A stretch of DNA of 64,000 nt from Cristatella mucedo (GCA_009760855.2 WPIO01000060.1:1357501-1421500), one strand, 5' to 3'. Shown: positions 44,766 to 58,010, counted from the stretch's first letter. Translations and numbers: made by a program. Notes: generated by a model not told the origin, from the letters alone.

Positions 44766-46291
44766 CTGCGACTGCTCCTGGGTGCTTTCTTTCTTTAATG
44801 CAGAATTCAAATATTATTGCTACAGCAGTGCCATCTGTGAATGCATAGGAACTAGGACGACGAAGCCTAGTAGATGTGCAGGATTATAACTAGTATGCAG
44901 GCTGCTCGCTGCCGGCGTAGCTACAGAGGCATTAAAGTAGCATCAGTAGCTGAGACGTTTCTAGGCTTTATGACATTGGACGACAGAACCCTATGCTCTA
45001 CCAGTCCTAATTCGATTTACTTACTTTCACAACGTTTATGAAACCACGTCGAATCACCTGCTTCTTACAACGGCCTGCCCTTTCTGTCTGTCCTAAGTTA
45101 ATCCTTCCACACTAATCACTTCCAAGAATCTCTCAGACTCAGCTGTGCTACTAACTTTTTCTTTGCCTCGTTAGGTATTATGTTAGTATGTTAGTAGGTT
45201 CATTGAAAGTTGATTAGTTATTGAAAGCAAAAAAAAGATTTCTGAAGTCGCACCTACGTCGTTTGTTTTAGCTTTGAACAGTTACAGACAGGACACGTTA
45301 AATTACACTACAGAAAGTGTGAAAAATATTTGTTAAAACTTCGGATCTGTCAGACAAAAATACGGAGCCAAATTTATTTTGACAGCTTGCAGTAATTTTA
45401 TTTATTAGTAAGGCAGTAATAAAAAATATGCCGCACAAGCTGTATCTAATTCTCTCTACTGGTGTACAGGGTCAATTTAAAGTTTTTCCAGTGAAGTTTT
45501 CTAGACCTAAAGAATTGTTGAGTTAAACAAATTTAGGAGAGAATAATTGATTAAAGGCTTGAAACTATGATTTTAGAGACACATTTTTAGATGAGAGAGT
45601 TGCAACAGATGATACTCAGATACGTCCTGGTAATCATCCTTGCAGTTATTAATTAATCCCGTTGATATTGGAATGTTCTTAGGAAGACCACCACTGTACA
45701 ATGTTTTTATATTTTCTATTTTTATCACTGCTGGTTGTGCATATACCTGAGTAGAAACGACGAAGACTTGGCATATCAAGGGTATCTCGTGTTTTTTAGA
45801 TTAATGATACAAAACACCACTCACATGTGTAGACTGTGCATATTTTTTTATTACACACCGTTCTAAGAGAGTTTAGTTCATACTTAACCCTGTTATATAA
45901 ATTTCTAGACTACGAGCAATGATGGCCTATCAAGGCAATTTATTTAAAAGCACTTTTCTACTTGTCAGCTACTGTTGGAAATGCTTCTCTGTTTTATTTC
46001 GACGATTTCGAGACTTGTTCTGCTTATTTCCAGCCCCAGCGTCCCTAGCATTAATTAAGCATATGCAACGATCGGAATCCTTGCCGAGTATTTATTTGTG
46101 ATAGCGGCAATAGCTGAGAAGTCTGCCATCAAGGTACAATCAGCACGTAACGGACGTCCAGTTCCCGGTATCTAACAACTTTCTGATCTGGCCCAGACGT
46201 CAGAAGGCATTAACTGCGACCTTCCGGAGCCAGCCGTCCATCTACCTAGCCCATTTTAGGCCAAGTAGCGGTTCATTTGCAGCTGATGATG
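44766..46291. other. Mostly unannotated; possible small exon on minus strand
   Basis: No element was recognised. A minus-strand open piece at 45,573-45,779 follows a good acceptor (TTTCTACTCAG at about 45,750) and contains TLYSGGLPKNIPISTG, which faintly recalls a laminin-G strand motif. It has no convincing donor, and I do not call it a gene. Confidence 0.3.
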
Positions 46292-49200
46292 TATCTCCTT
46301 CTGTACCTCTACAAAGTCACAGACCAGGTGGGGGTTACGAAGGAGAGTTTTGTGTAGCTCTCTCACAGCATAAGTGGCTTTCGGTAAGCATTCGGTAGCC
46401 AACAGACAGATTGGGAATCATAGCAGAGTCACGAGAGCAGTTGAGGTAGTGAGTAGCATGGAAGTAGCAGCTCAGGACCACTGAAAAGGATGAACCATAG
46501 TGGAAATAGGAGAGCAGTTGTCGTTGCCTAAGAATTGTGAATTCGAGTTCCACAGTTTAGGACCTGCAGAGCTGAATCTTTTGTCACCAACTGTCTGTAA
46601 GCTGATAATGGAACAGCTAATTTATTGTCCGCGCAGGAACTGAGGGCCCAAACAGGCTGAAACTGATGCAGCAGTTCAACTAGGTACAAAGGAGCCAAGC
46701 CGTTGCCGGCCTTGTGGGTCAGCGTAAGAACTTTGCTCTGGATCCATTGATCAACCGGCATCCATCCTAGCTCTTTTAGCAAAGGAGACACGTGCTCAAA
46801 CCGCTGGAACTTGAAGACTAGCCTTGCAGCCATATTCATAGTCGGCTGCAGTAGTCTAATAGCTTTCTTCGGCAGCCCAGCCAATAAGGAATTGCAATAA
46901 TCAAGCAGAGACAGAGCTAAGTAGGTAGATACATTTTGTACAAGCAACTGTGGGAGACAGCTCCTAATCTTGGATATGGATCGGATGTTATGGCTAGCTG
47001 TATGAGCAGTCTTCTGAATGAAGCTTTTAAAATTGAGGCAGAGGTAAAAAATGACACCTAAATTTCGAACACGTGTTGACGGTCGCACAATCGCATCACT
47101 TATAAAAACAAAGCCTTTTAATCCTGCCACACGTTTAGGGTTTCCTATGAGCAGCAGTACGGTTTTGTCCTTATTTAATTTCAGGTAGTTTTCCGACATC
47201 CAGCATCGAACATCGGCAAGGCAAGCATTCAGTTTCTCAGTTGCTACAGCAGTTTCCGACGGTTTAAATGACAAATATACTGAATATCGTCAGCATAGAA
47301 GTGATATCCTATTCCATGGACCTTAATAACTTTTCCCAAAGTTTGTGAATACATGGGGATCAGCAAGGGGCCGGGTACAGACCATTGAGGGACTCCAAAG
47401 TTGACCCTTCTCGTTTGTGAGACCTAACTCCCACATGACACGGATTAAACACGATCATACAAGTACGATTTGAACCAGGCCAGTGCTTCGTCCGCCACAC
47501 CGATCGTTGTTTTCAATCGTTCAAGCAGAAGCTCATGATCAATAGTGACGAAGGCAGCTGACAGATCTAGCAGAGCTGGGGCAGTGACATTCCCGTCGTC
47601 GATGCCACGTAGAATGTCATTGTGAACAGGGAAGAGAGAAGTTTTAATGGAGTGCTGCCTCTTGAACCCTGATCGAAACGTTTTTGACATTCCAGTATTT
47701 TCACCACGTTCAATTAGCGGCTTAGCAGCAACTTTTACAAGAATCTTTAATACGAAAGGCAGAAGAGAAACTGATTGATAGTTTGCAAGGAACTTTGTGT
47801 CTAATTCAGGCTTTTTAAGAATGGTTCAAACGATTGCTGATTTGAAATAAATGGGGACAACCCCTTTTCCCAAAGAAGCATTAACAAATCTCGGCTATGG
47901 CAGTGCTAAGTTGGTCTGCTAGTGAAGACCACCGAGATGAGGGTATTGGGTGTTCACGAGACGAGCTCTTTTTGCCAGACCTTATAAAGATAGCCACATC
48001 GCGTGCAGAAACCTCGGAGAACCTGTTAAGGAAGGGCGCAGGTTGTGGTACTGTGATCGCTTTAGTCGGAGGGGGCTTAATGGAGGCACGACTGTGCACA
48101 GCTTTTTCGGTAAAGAAGGCTGAAAACTTTTTGTCTGAGCCCTTAATATATGGGGGAGTCTGACTTCACAAAATTGGGCAGTAAATGGTTTAAGTTCTTA
48201 TAAATCTGTTTAGTGTCCAACTAGCAGGAATTTAGCTTTCTCTTGAAAAAAAGCCCTGGTTTTTTTACGCCTTCTGGTGTAAACTCGAAGGAAGTCTTTG
48301 AAATTGATTAGATCTGCATCAGACCCCGATTTCTTGAAATGACGTTCAAGCCTGCTCTTAAGCCGGCGCATCTTTAGGAGTTTCTTTGTAAATTGAAAAG
48401 AGTCTCCACGACTTTGAACACGGATAGAATGAATGGAAGCATGCTTTTCAAGAGTACTCCTGAGTGTCATGTTCATAGCATCAGTGAGAGTATCGAGGCT
48501 GCCTGTCGAGTCTGAATGCAGATCAAGGAGACCTGCATCCCAAACAGATTTCAAAAACTTTTCCGTAATTATGCTTTGTAAGTTACGTCGTTTGACAAGT
48601 TTGACATTACCCTGTACGTACAAGGGAGCAGGAACAGTAAACGAGACTGAACAATCATCTAAGAGGGTCAGTGGGCACAGCACATGGTCCGTGGGGAGGA
48701 CATCCTTAGTGATCACGAGATCTAGAATGTGGCCACCGACGTGAGTACTATGATTAATGTGTTAGGCCAAACCAAAATTCTCCAGACAGTCAAGAAATGA
48801 GCGGACCTGGCTGTTGCTAGGGTTGTCAACGTGAATATTGAAGTTTCCTACAATCAGGAAAGGTATGTCAAACACAAATAATTTAGTGAGGAACTCTGAA
48901 AACTCCTTAATGAACAAGTTTAGACATCTAGACAGAGGCCGATATATCACAACAGTGAGAGGCATTGTCTTTGATAAAGACCTGATTGCAACCGATTCAA
49001 ACGATGGCCCATGCGAAAAACTGCACATTTTATAGCCAAACGATTCGCGAACAACAATCGCAACCCCACCCCAACCTTGTTAGAACGCATGGACTGATAG
49101 AATGAGAACCCGGGTGGGGTGGTCTCGGAAATATAGCTAGTGGAACAAGGCGTCATCCAAGTTTCGGTAAGCAGAAATGCATCTAGCTTCTCTTGAACCA

Positions 49201-50290
49201 CCTGATCGCGGATAAGTAACCCCTTGGTTGTTAGTGAGCAGACATTTAGTAGGCGGAAATTAGGAGGCTGTCCATCAACTGGGCGACGGCGATGAAGTGG
49301 CTCGTATTCTCCTCCGTTTGTGTCCGGCCCGTCAGACGTGGGCGCTTCGAATTTGAATCAGACCTTAGTAACGGCCGTAGGACGACGTTTTACAACGTGC
49401 TGGGCTACGGCGGGCGGGCTACTATCGCAACAAGTACTATTCAGCAATTTAAACTTACGGGTTGTAGGTTTGATAGCCGAGCTGTTGGTAGGGCGAACGC
49501 AGGATGCAATAAGGTTCTCACTGACCCACAGGAGAAGGCCCACAGGTAGGTATCGACTAATGACGACATCGCACCTTATGCTAAGCAGGTCCTGCTTAGT
49601 GCTGCATATCCGAGGACAGCTTATACACAGTCACAGCGAAGAGAGAAACAGCGGAACACCCGAAGGTATTATGGAGAAATCAAGTAAAGGTCCACAATAC
49701 GCAAGGAGTCGCCCGAGGCAGCTCTCTAGTGCCGGGATGAAGGTTGCCTGTGAAGTTTTTTCCAAGTACGTCTGTCCTGTTTAACAGGAAAATTACCAAC
49801 GACGGTTAAAGTGGCCTGAGCAGTTCCATGCAAGTTGACGGTGCCAGCAGCTCTCGATTGTTGTGGCTCAGACCTCTAGCAGCTGCATCCATTGTTAATT
49901 TCGGAGAACCGTGAAGGAGATCTGGTATGTGAAACCACGGCCCAGTTCGCATCAATCAGAGTAAGGTCAGCTTCGTTCGGTTACCCAAGTCTTTTACCAA
50001 AGCTACTCTCACTAGCCCAGCAGATGGTGGCCAGCTTGACTTCATTTCCCAGAGGCGGTGTGAAGGAACGACCGGAAAATGAAGTCAGCTTCTTCTCTCG
50101 AATGTTTTTCATGTAAGAGGCGTGGCGGTGCAGAGCGCCTTGCAGCAGCACGTTTCGTAAGTTCGAGAAGCAGCAACTTTCGGGGTTGTTTACTGGATTA
50201 AGCCATTGTGGCAATGGTCTGATCTTAAGGGTGCAGAGAGAGGTTCCCTTCTGACCCCATTATTAACATCACAGAGAGCTGTTACTTAAC
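46292..50290 (-). mobile_element. LINE B, longest copy (about 4 kb)
   Basis: Minus-strand non-LTR retrotransposon of the CR1/L2 type. From the 5' side it has a possible ORF1/5' region (49,290-50,290), the endonuclease (48,762-49,201; PFLIVGNFNIHVDNPSNSQ), a linker with an open 168-codon piece (48,210-48,716), and the RT start (47,445-47,690; SAAFVTIDHELLLERL). It then has the YADD box at 47,286-47,297 and a C-terminal open piece of 248 codons (46,528-47,274) reading KLNKDKTVLLLIGNPKR and later SPLLKELGWMPVDQWI. The element is broken by several stops and shifts. The 5' limit is approximate. Confidence 0.85.
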
Positions 50291-50970
50291 GGATGCTATT
50301 CAAAGGTTAATCATGTAAGATTGATAGAACGGACCAAGTGAGTACCATTCGCCTGCTTCTTTTTGCCCTTACAGCATCTGCCGCCCAATAAGATAGCTGG
50401 CTGCAAGCATTTTCCAAGTGCTGTTCGAGTGTTAAGCTCTTCACGTGCATCTCATCAAGATTGGAAAGAAAAGATGCATTACCCGTCACAAAACCGGCTC
50501 CAGCGAACCAATGAAAGTTGTATTTACCATCCAAGCAGCTGGGACTGGTTCCTGAAGTTCAGCTTGCTGCCAGGTTCATTCTTTGCCATGTCCGGGAGCA
50601 GAGCTTTGCTTTGTTATTCTCATGGGTGTTCCCTTTATCCTCGTTCCTTGCTAGAAGATGCTTTAAGCTTGCAACTATGATTTCTAAATTATCCAATGCA
50701 AGTGCATGATAAAAATGGCTCAGCCATTCTATTGAAAGTGGCATGTTGAATCTTTTGTTCGTGTAGCACTGCAACTAACCAGGTGCTCGGCCTATACAAG
50801 ACTGTGGTGCATTTGGTATGCAACTTGAGCTGCTGCAAGCTATGACAACGGTTCTTCCACAGCTGTCGTGTCCTAAGCTGTTCTTGCTTAGAAAGTTTTT
50901 CCACGACATTCATCAAGCTTACCTCGGTCATTTAAATCTCCCATCTTTTTATTCTTTACTTGTCTGTCTG
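50291..50970 (-). other. Unassigned minus-strand coding-like stretch upstream of LINE B
   Basis: Three partly open minus-strand frames (50,307-50,534, 50,559-50,774, 50,689-50,931) follow one another. They may be the 5' end (ORF1) of the LINE B copy or unrelated sequence. No motif was recognised. Confidence 0.3.
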
Positions 50971-51225
50971 TATCTCTGTCTATAACTCCACAAGGCCACA
51001 GAGACTATGCAGGTGCTATGCAGGAGAACTTTGCATAGCTTACTCGCGGCTTAAGCGGCTTTCGGAATGCATGTGATAGCAAACAGAGTTCATCTCACGG
51101 AACGAAGAGGAAGTGGAAAGCGCAGCAGAGCCAGGAGAGCAGTTGAGGTAGTGAGTAGCATGGAGGTAGCAGCTGAGGACCGCTGGAATGAATGTGCCAT
51201 AGTCGACAGCAGGAGCATACCTGTC
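50971..51225 (-). mobile_element. LINE B 3' fragment
   Basis: Begins TATCTCTGTCTATAACTCC (3' terminus complement) and matches the last 250 bp of LINE B. 5'-truncated. Confidence 0.8.
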
Positions 51226-51429
51226 AGTACTGCACCGTGTTTCTGTTTAGGTTCCATGAGTTTACTTCTTATGCACCGAAGACTCACTCTTCAGAATATA
51301 GGGCTTTAACCAATCTCTCTCTCTCACTCTCTAACATTGTATCTCTTTGGAAATCTCACTCACCAGCCTGCCGGTATGTTGACTACAACGCTTTTGGGCT
51401 TTCCATACCAATTCTGTGCTATCTCAACT

Positions 51430-52505
51430 AGTTAATCTCCGATAAGCTATGATCTTGTGTCGAAAATTCAATCTTGGCGAGTCAGTTGCATTCCGATTTA
51501 TGAGCTGTTAACTCCTCAAAGTTAGCATAGCTTCGAATTTACATTGATCGTCTTAGAAATACAGACGTGAGCAAAGTAGTTGAGCTTCTTTTTCTAAATG
51601 TTTAGGCAGCGTTTGATGCGGCTGACTGAGTCCTTATTCACACCTCTCCCGCCCTCTGAGCACCAAATGATGGCTCTGTACTCTTTCTGTCTAGGTCCTA
51701 TCTCCGCACGGAACTCCCAATGTTTGGTTAAGAGGGCAGAAATATTTAAACGAGTGGCTAATTAACATGGTAATGTAATAGATGGTGCCCTAGGGCTCTA
51801 TGCTTGGCTCACTTCTTTCGCTTTGTGCAGTGTTCCTCTTGCCGGCACAATCGCGAAGCACATTGTGGGCATTCGGCGATATGCCGACGACTACAAGCAG
51901 TACCTACGCTTGGACCCCTCTTAGCTGTTTAGCTTTTCAAGCTCTCGCAGCTAATTGGCTGCATGGATTGCTGAAATCCGCTAAAGTCTAGCAGTTAGCT
52001 TTTTCAAAGTAAATGACAAAATAGCTAACAAGATAGTCCTTGGCAAATCCAGTATGAATAATATTGCTGACAAAGCTGCAGCCCAAAATCGGATATGCCA
52101 AAACATTTCCTGTGATTTCTCACATATTTTAGCTCTTGAGTTCCGGATGAAAATTTGACGAGACGATCAATCAGCTTTTAGTCTGAAAACGCTCAGCTTA
52201 GTAAAACTTCTTAAATTCAGGCTTACTTTGACAGGAACATTGCATCAAAGTTGACCGCAGGAATTCTTTACACCAGGCCTAAAATTCAGTAACTCCCCGC
52301 TTGCTGATACAGCGATTATTGAAATCGGGTGCCTTTAAATGGTTCAAAATTCAGCAGCTAGGCTTGTCTGTCGTAAGTTAATTGACCCATTACATCACTT
52401 GTAACTGACATTCGCTGGCTCTCTATCAAGCTGTGTATCGACTTCAAGTTTGTGTCACGTATACGTGTATCACTTTATTCTCTAGCTCCAGGCTACCTAT
52501 CGTAA
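51430..52505 (+). mobile_element. Diverged LINE A-like copy (RT)
   Basis: The plus strand reads an RT block (AAFDAAD near 51,612) and a catalytic box RRYADDYKQYLRL near 51,877-51,915, then the C-terminal region (52,330-52,500). It is more decayed than most copies and could be a related family. Confidence 0.65.
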
Positions 52506-52640
52506 CTGCTCCCAGACAATAATAATAATAATATAATAATATTGCACTTGATAAAGCGCCCTCAGAGAACTTAATCTCTTTCTAGGCGCTTTACATTTGC
52601 TGCAAAGTGATACGCAATAGAATAGTAAGTAAAAGATAGG
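52506..52640 (-). mobile_element. LINE A tail fragment
   Basis: (AATAAT)n followed by TTGCACTTGATAAAGCGCCC and TCTAGGCGCTTTACATTTGC. It is an isolated 3' end, tail-to-tail with the previous copy. Confidence 0.8.
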
Positions 52641-55611
52641 CATCGTACAACCTGAGCGTCTAACTTCAACATCTTAGTTGGGAGTCAAAAAACACTAAAT
52701 CTTTCGGAGACACTGTTTTCTTATAGGAATACAAATCTTATAGTTTCATCGCGACTGAACTCGTGATATACCCTGACTTGCCGATATTTGATGTTCACTA
52801 AGACACATATGTTCCTAACTGCATTTGCTGGGTCTTTTAATTTTATTTTGCACACTACAACTTAATTTACTTTAAACTAATGCGATAACTAATATTAAAA
52901 AATATTGGAGTTTTTTCCACTGACAAATATTAGTTATTGCATTATTTAAAATTAAATTAACATTGAATGTGCATCTTTACACTCCGAAACGCTTGCGTTA
53001 TGTGCCCGATAAGTAAGGCCTGGCATCCTCAAATGCATAGAGGAAGATTGTGGGCTCCATGTAAGAAACGAATCGCAGTTTCTTTCGCCCTATGCGGCTG
53101 CCCTGAGCGCCTTGATCAGCCTGCCATGGCTGAATAACAGCCTTTCTCAACCTCTGCCAGAACTTTAATCTCACATACCGTGAAAGTAGCTAATGGCCTC
53201 GCCTCTGAGAGATTCGGCCAATATTCTAAAAGCTAAGCCTTTTTATAATGGCACCAGTCTTCGAGTCTGTGGAGGTGAAGCTGGTTTTTCCGAATACGTG
53301 CTGCGTCCATGTGAGCATTTTTGTTGCCTTGTGAAATGCTCAGTTTGTTAAAGGTGATAAGACGTTCTGAGTCTTGCTTACAGGCTCATGCGGTTGTACT
53401 GATTGTTTATTCACACCCTCATGGCTCATAGAGTGGCGAATCAATATAGCCAGTGCTGCTGATCTCTGCACGCTGCTACTGATCACTGCAGCTCTGCACG
53501 ATTTGGTTTTTGAGGAGGACGTACCTGCAATCTTTCCAGTTCTTGTTTTATTAAGTAGTATGCCAGCTTTATCCAAGCCATTCTAACATGCAGTAACCCA
53601 ATGTACAGTAGGTTTTTCTTCCATCCGAGCTTGGTTTTAGATAACTGCATCTCCGAAATGTGGAACAGCGCACTTAAGTAGTTTGTCTTCCAATGGGGGC
53701 CACAATTTTCCACCCAGGGGTTTCGTTATAGCCGTACAGCCGTGCAGAAGCTTTGTGACAGTAGCATTGAACACAGCAAACTATTCATTCTATGGGCTTT
53801 TGTAGAACATCACTGGACAAAAGAAATGATATTTTACTACTCTCTATACCTTCTGTATGCTGTCTTCAGTACTCTTGGCATGATGGCTAATGCGAAAAAA
53901 CCCTGTCGCATGTACGGTCATCAAGACAAGCCCTCGAAGGTGAATAATACGGATAATTGCGACACCAAAAAAAAGGTAAATTGTCTAAAAATCTGATCGC
54001 AACACATTTATCATCAGCTGAGACTTGCAGCTGGAAAGCTGTGGCTTGTAGCTACCACAGACCAGTTCTAGGCTTCGCGGTCTAAATAAGGTGAAGATCT
54101 GCTAAAAAAGAAATTTAATTTAGTTTTTTAGGGGCGCTATGGCAGCAGGTTTTTACAAGCAGCTGTTTCGGGAGTGCCCTGAGAAGTAATGAGCTCCGAT
54201 AGGTAGGATGATACAAGCAAGTCCAGTGAGCTCCAAACTATACTGAGAATCTTTAAACAATGCCGTGCAAGTAACAAGTGACGGTAATACAGAAGGGTGA
54301 ACCGTGTCAGCTTGGTTGTTAAGATAGTTAAGCGACTCATACCGCATTTAAGGAAGGAAAGGATGATGGGAAAGATAGTGGTCGGTGTTATCAGCATATC
54401 AATGGAAGTATAGATTGTGATGGCAGACGACGTCACCCAGTGTTAAAACCAAGAACTAATTACAACGTAAAGCCAAATCTAAAGGCATTGCAGATGACCA
54501 AAAAGCGATCATATCGTCCCTCCCGGCCCCCGTATCTTACCCTTGATTATTAATTGTACATCAGCACGAAGGACAGCTGTGCTAGAGAGCTTCGGCGGCC
54601 TGAGACTGCCAACCAAGTGGCCAATTATTGGAGATGATAGTGTTTTGTAATTACGAAACACAATGAATTGCAGCCGAAATAGTAGAAATATCAAAAGTAA
54701 TCATACGTGTGCAATGCATAGCACCTGTAAAGAACTTTCTTTTGCTCGGCACTCTGCATATGCTGTAGGATTGAAAACTAGTGTATGTGCAACCCTGCAG
54801 ATCGAGGAATGAAGTGTCACCATTGGTCAGTAGAATATTATAAAGGGTTAAAAAAGCCGCAAGTAGTAATTAATTATAATAGTCAATAATTATAGTAGTT
54901 ATTAATCAGTACGAAGGGCTAAAATCATTCTGTCGCAATATGGAAACATACCATGAGGTTTAGCCTACTTATCGAGAAATTGCAGTTTAATAGAGTTGAA
55001 GTTCCATACAGTTCGGGAGTATCTTAGCCTACCTGGAACTCATAGAATCATTTGCTGAAATCTTGCCAAGAGTATTTTGTTTATTTTTGTCCGAGAAGGC
55101 TTTAGAGGCACAGACATCTCTCCGATCCTGCCCCCAGATGAAGAGCCTCTCTCTGGCTCTGGGCAGAAGAGCCCCATGGTTGGCTGCAAGCACCCCTCTT
55201 TCAGAAGTCAATCGAATATCTTCTGCAGTTATAGAATCGACAGCCGGTAATTGTAAGAGAAAAGTGCGACGTCGTTCAAGGTTTGTGTATAGTTGGTGGG
55301 ATTCAACTGGACATTATGCGGCTTGGCAGGACATTATAAAGCAATGTAGCTTTGTTTTGTGACCTATGAGACAACCAGCTTTAGCTGAATTCTCCCTCTT
55401 TCAACGACTCATATCAGTAGGGAGCTCCACGTTTCTTAAGATACATGCTGTTATTTGCAAATTGCTCTGCGCCTGTGATGTTGAGGTTTAACAGGCAGAA
55501 ACTGGGCTAACATGCACCAGCACTGTCATCACTTTAACACATTCATCGAGCTGTTGATTCATCCAAAGTCAACCAAAAGCAGGCACATCTCATTAGCTGT
55601 CACTATTGCAG
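52641..55611. other. Long stretch without a supported gene
   Basis: It contains several short open frames on both strands (53,340-53,713 minus, 54,137-54,436 minus, 55,063-55,362 plus), none with a recognisable domain. The 54.1-54.4 kb minus frame is hydrophobic, but I could not tie it to the ABCC gene. No LINE A, LINE B or SINE signatures were seen. Confidence 0.4.
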
Positions 55612-55722
55612 CTGGATTGACCCACTGATTAAGTTGGGCTACCGGAAAGAGCTCGAACTGTCGGACTTGTACAGTGTCTCCGAGAACAACTCGTCTGAGC
55701 ATCTCTGCAGACAACTCAAAAA
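55612..55722 (+). pseudogene. ABCC N-terminal exon copy with lost splice donor
   Basis: A 111-nt plus-strand piece of exactly the same length and phase as the exon at 15,420-15,530. It encodes WIDPLIKLGYRKELELSD and LYSVSENNSSEHLCRQLK. The acceptor is preserved (CACTATTGCAG). At the donor position the intact gene has AA followed by GTAAGAG, and here it is AA followed by TTGAGAG, so the GT is lost and a TGA follows in frame. By eye, about a quarter of bases differ, so it is an old duplicate, in the opposite orientation to the other gene. Some similarity continues upstream into the intron. No other exon of this copy was found. Confidence 0.75.
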
Positions 55723-55929
55723 TTGAGAGCATACTGTTGCTGCTGAAGCTGCAGCTGTTGCTGAATTTTAGCCGTATGGCAGTATTTTGAACGGTGCTAT
55801 TGATACAGGAATTTAACAGACTCGGTCACCTCGGTCGCAACGAGCGAGCACCTGTCGTCTTGAGCCGTCACAGCATAGTTAAGCTTAGAAGTGTTAATAG
55901 TTACCACCAAAATTTGTCTTGTCTGCAGC

Positions 55930-56621
55930 AAGATATCGTGGCATCTCGTCTTGACTTCTGCACCTCACTGCTTACTGGCCTACCAGCATGTGCGATCAGG
56001 CGATTGCAGCGGGTGCAAAACTCTACAGCTAAGCTTGTCTGCCGTGAGCGTCACAGTTGCCACATTACTCCACTTCTCGCCGACCTGCACTGCCTACCAG
56101 TCAAGCAACGGATTGACGTCAAGGTTTTGTCGCTCACTTTTAGGTCCCTTCATTCTATGGCTCCTGCCTATCTCTCCGACATTCTCCCCCATCAGGCCAA
56201 GCATCGTACCACCCGCTTTTCGGAATCCAACAGTCTAGAAATACCTCGTAAAAACCTTAAATCCTTTGGAGACCATGTATTTAGTTCGTATGCTCCCAAA
56301 GCCTGAAACTCCCTCCCGACCTGCGTCAGAACATCCCCTGACCTGACCACATTTAAAAAGAACTTAAAAACAAACCTACTTAGGACAGCATTTAGTGGGT
56401 CTCTGTGATATGTCCTTCACGCACTTATGCGTGCTGGCACTGTGCAAGCTGCCACTAACCACATTTGCATGCTGACCCTGTGCATGTCACCCCTAACCAT
56501 GTAATTCATTTTGTTTGTTTTTCAAGCATGATTTTACTTAACATTCAATTGCATTGCCCTTTGCAGCAAATGTAAAGCGCCTAGAAAGAGATTAAGTTCT
56601 CTGAGGGCGCTTTATCAAGTA

Positions 56622-56656
<35 letters not shown>
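55930..56656 (+). mobile_element. LINE A 3' copy with (ATT)n tail
   Basis: The C-terminal domain is open to 56,306 (SRLDFCTSLLTGLPACAIRR, then ADLHCLPVKQRIDVKVLSLT). The 3' UTR ends in CTCTGAGGGCGCTTTATCAAGTACATT and (ATT)n at 56,622-56,656. That tail is typical of L2/CR1-like elements that end in a microsatellite. It is closely similar to 41,829-42,640. Confidence 0.9.
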
Positions 56657-56657
<1 letters not shown>

Positions 56658-56839
56658 GACGTTCTTTTGCTTTTGATATTAACGTTTTAAGGGATACTGG
56701 CATAAACTGTTGAATTTTTCTCGGTGTAAGGTTTATTTTAATTAGGAGCCTAACTAGACTTTTTTAAGTGCAGGGACTTCAACTGAGGCTAAAGATATTT
56801 TACTGCATTAGACATGCATGGCAGCAGAAGATTTATTCA
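56657..56839. other. Short unassigned spacer
   Basis: No feature seen. Confidence 0.4.
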
Positions 56840-57060
56840 TCCTAATAGTAGGGCCGTGGGAATAGTGTGGCTACAAATTCTTTGTGATTGGAAGATGAAC
56901 TCCATCATAAGTTCACTTGCGGCTTCCTTGATAACGTCACTAGGGTCCCCAGCAGAATTAAGGTAGGGGAGTCATATGAGTTTGTTGCTGAAGGATGGGA
57001 GTCCTAAAAAAATTCAAGAATGACCATGACCTGAAAAGTAATGTCAAGTAACGCGATATA
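56840..57060 (-). mobile_element. LINE A linker fragment
   Basis: GTAGGGCCGTGGGAATAG and the following sequence match the LINE A minus-strand region near 43,290-43,560. Both ends are truncated. Confidence 0.55.
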
Positions 57061-57083
57061 ATTTAAAGTTATGGAATGTAATT

Positions 57084-57590
57084 TATTCCTGTCTGTAACT
57101 CCCCAAAGCCACAAAGAATATGTCGGTGCTACGCAGGAGATTTTTGTATAGCAAATTCACAGGCTAAGTGGCTTTCGCTACACATTCGGTAGCCAACAGA
57201 CTTCATCTCACGAAACAAAGAGAAAGTGGGAAACATAGCAGAGTCAGTACAGCAGTTGAGGTAGTGAGTCGCATGAAAGTAGCAGCTCGGGACCGCTGAA
57301 AAGTATGATTCATAGTTGGCAGCATGAGAACAGTTGTCTTTGCATAAGAATTTTGGAAGCGAGGTCCACAGGCTATGGCTTGCAGAGCAAAAGCTTCTAT
57401 CGCCAATGGTCTTTAAGCAGAGCAATAGAACAGCTAAATATTGTCCATACAGTACCTTAGGGCACAATGAGGCTGAAACTGGTGCAGCACTTCAGCTAGG
57501 CATGAAGGAGCCAAGCCACAGTGGGCCCTGTGGGTCAGGTTAAGAACTTCGCTCTGTATCCGTTAATCAGCCGGCACCTGACGAAGAACT
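57084..57590 (-). mobile_element. LINE B 3' fragment
   Basis: It begins at the 3' terminus complement (TATTCCTGTCTGTAACTCC) and matches about 500 bp of the LINE B C-terminal region, with a decayed 112-codon frame on the minus strand. Confidence 0.85.
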
Positions 57591-57689
57591 TACTGTATTT
57601 CCAGATATGGATGAAGTGACCCATATAGATTTTGGCTGAATGCAAACTGAAACTGCTTCTTGCCATTTCCCCAAGTATCCGAATAATAA

Positions 57690-58010
57690 TAATAATGCTA
57701 ATACTCCGTTTGATATAACGCCCTCTGACAACTCGATCTCTCTCTAGACACTAGACATCTGCTGCAAAGGAAGCACGATCAAAAGGTTAGCAGTAGCATT
57801 CTCAATAGAAAACAAGAATAGCATGGTTAGGGGTAACATGCACAGTGTCGGCATGCAAGTATGGTTAGTTGTAGCATACACAGTCAGCATGCATAAGCAC
57901 CTGAAGGACGAACCACGGGCACCCACTAAATGCTTTGAAAATTGCGTTTTTAGTTTATTTTTAAATGTAGAACAGTTGGGAGATATCGTGACTCAAGTCG
58001 AAGTAAATAT
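57690..58010 (-). mobile_element. LINE A 3' fragment
   Basis: (AATAAT)n, then AACGCCCTCTGACAACTCG, GGTAACATGCACAGTGTCGG and GCATGCATAAGCACCTGAAG in tail order, minus orientation. Confidence 0.8.

Noticed and set aside
45573-45779. Laminin-G-like exon
   Set aside because: Only one short motif resembles the fold, and there is no convincing splice donor.
54137-54436. Hydrophobic minus-strand frame as a possible ABCC transmembrane exon
   Set aside because: Only a loose resemblance to the last helix of TMD1. No acceptor in phase, and it lies far upstream of the N-terminal exon in the wrong order.
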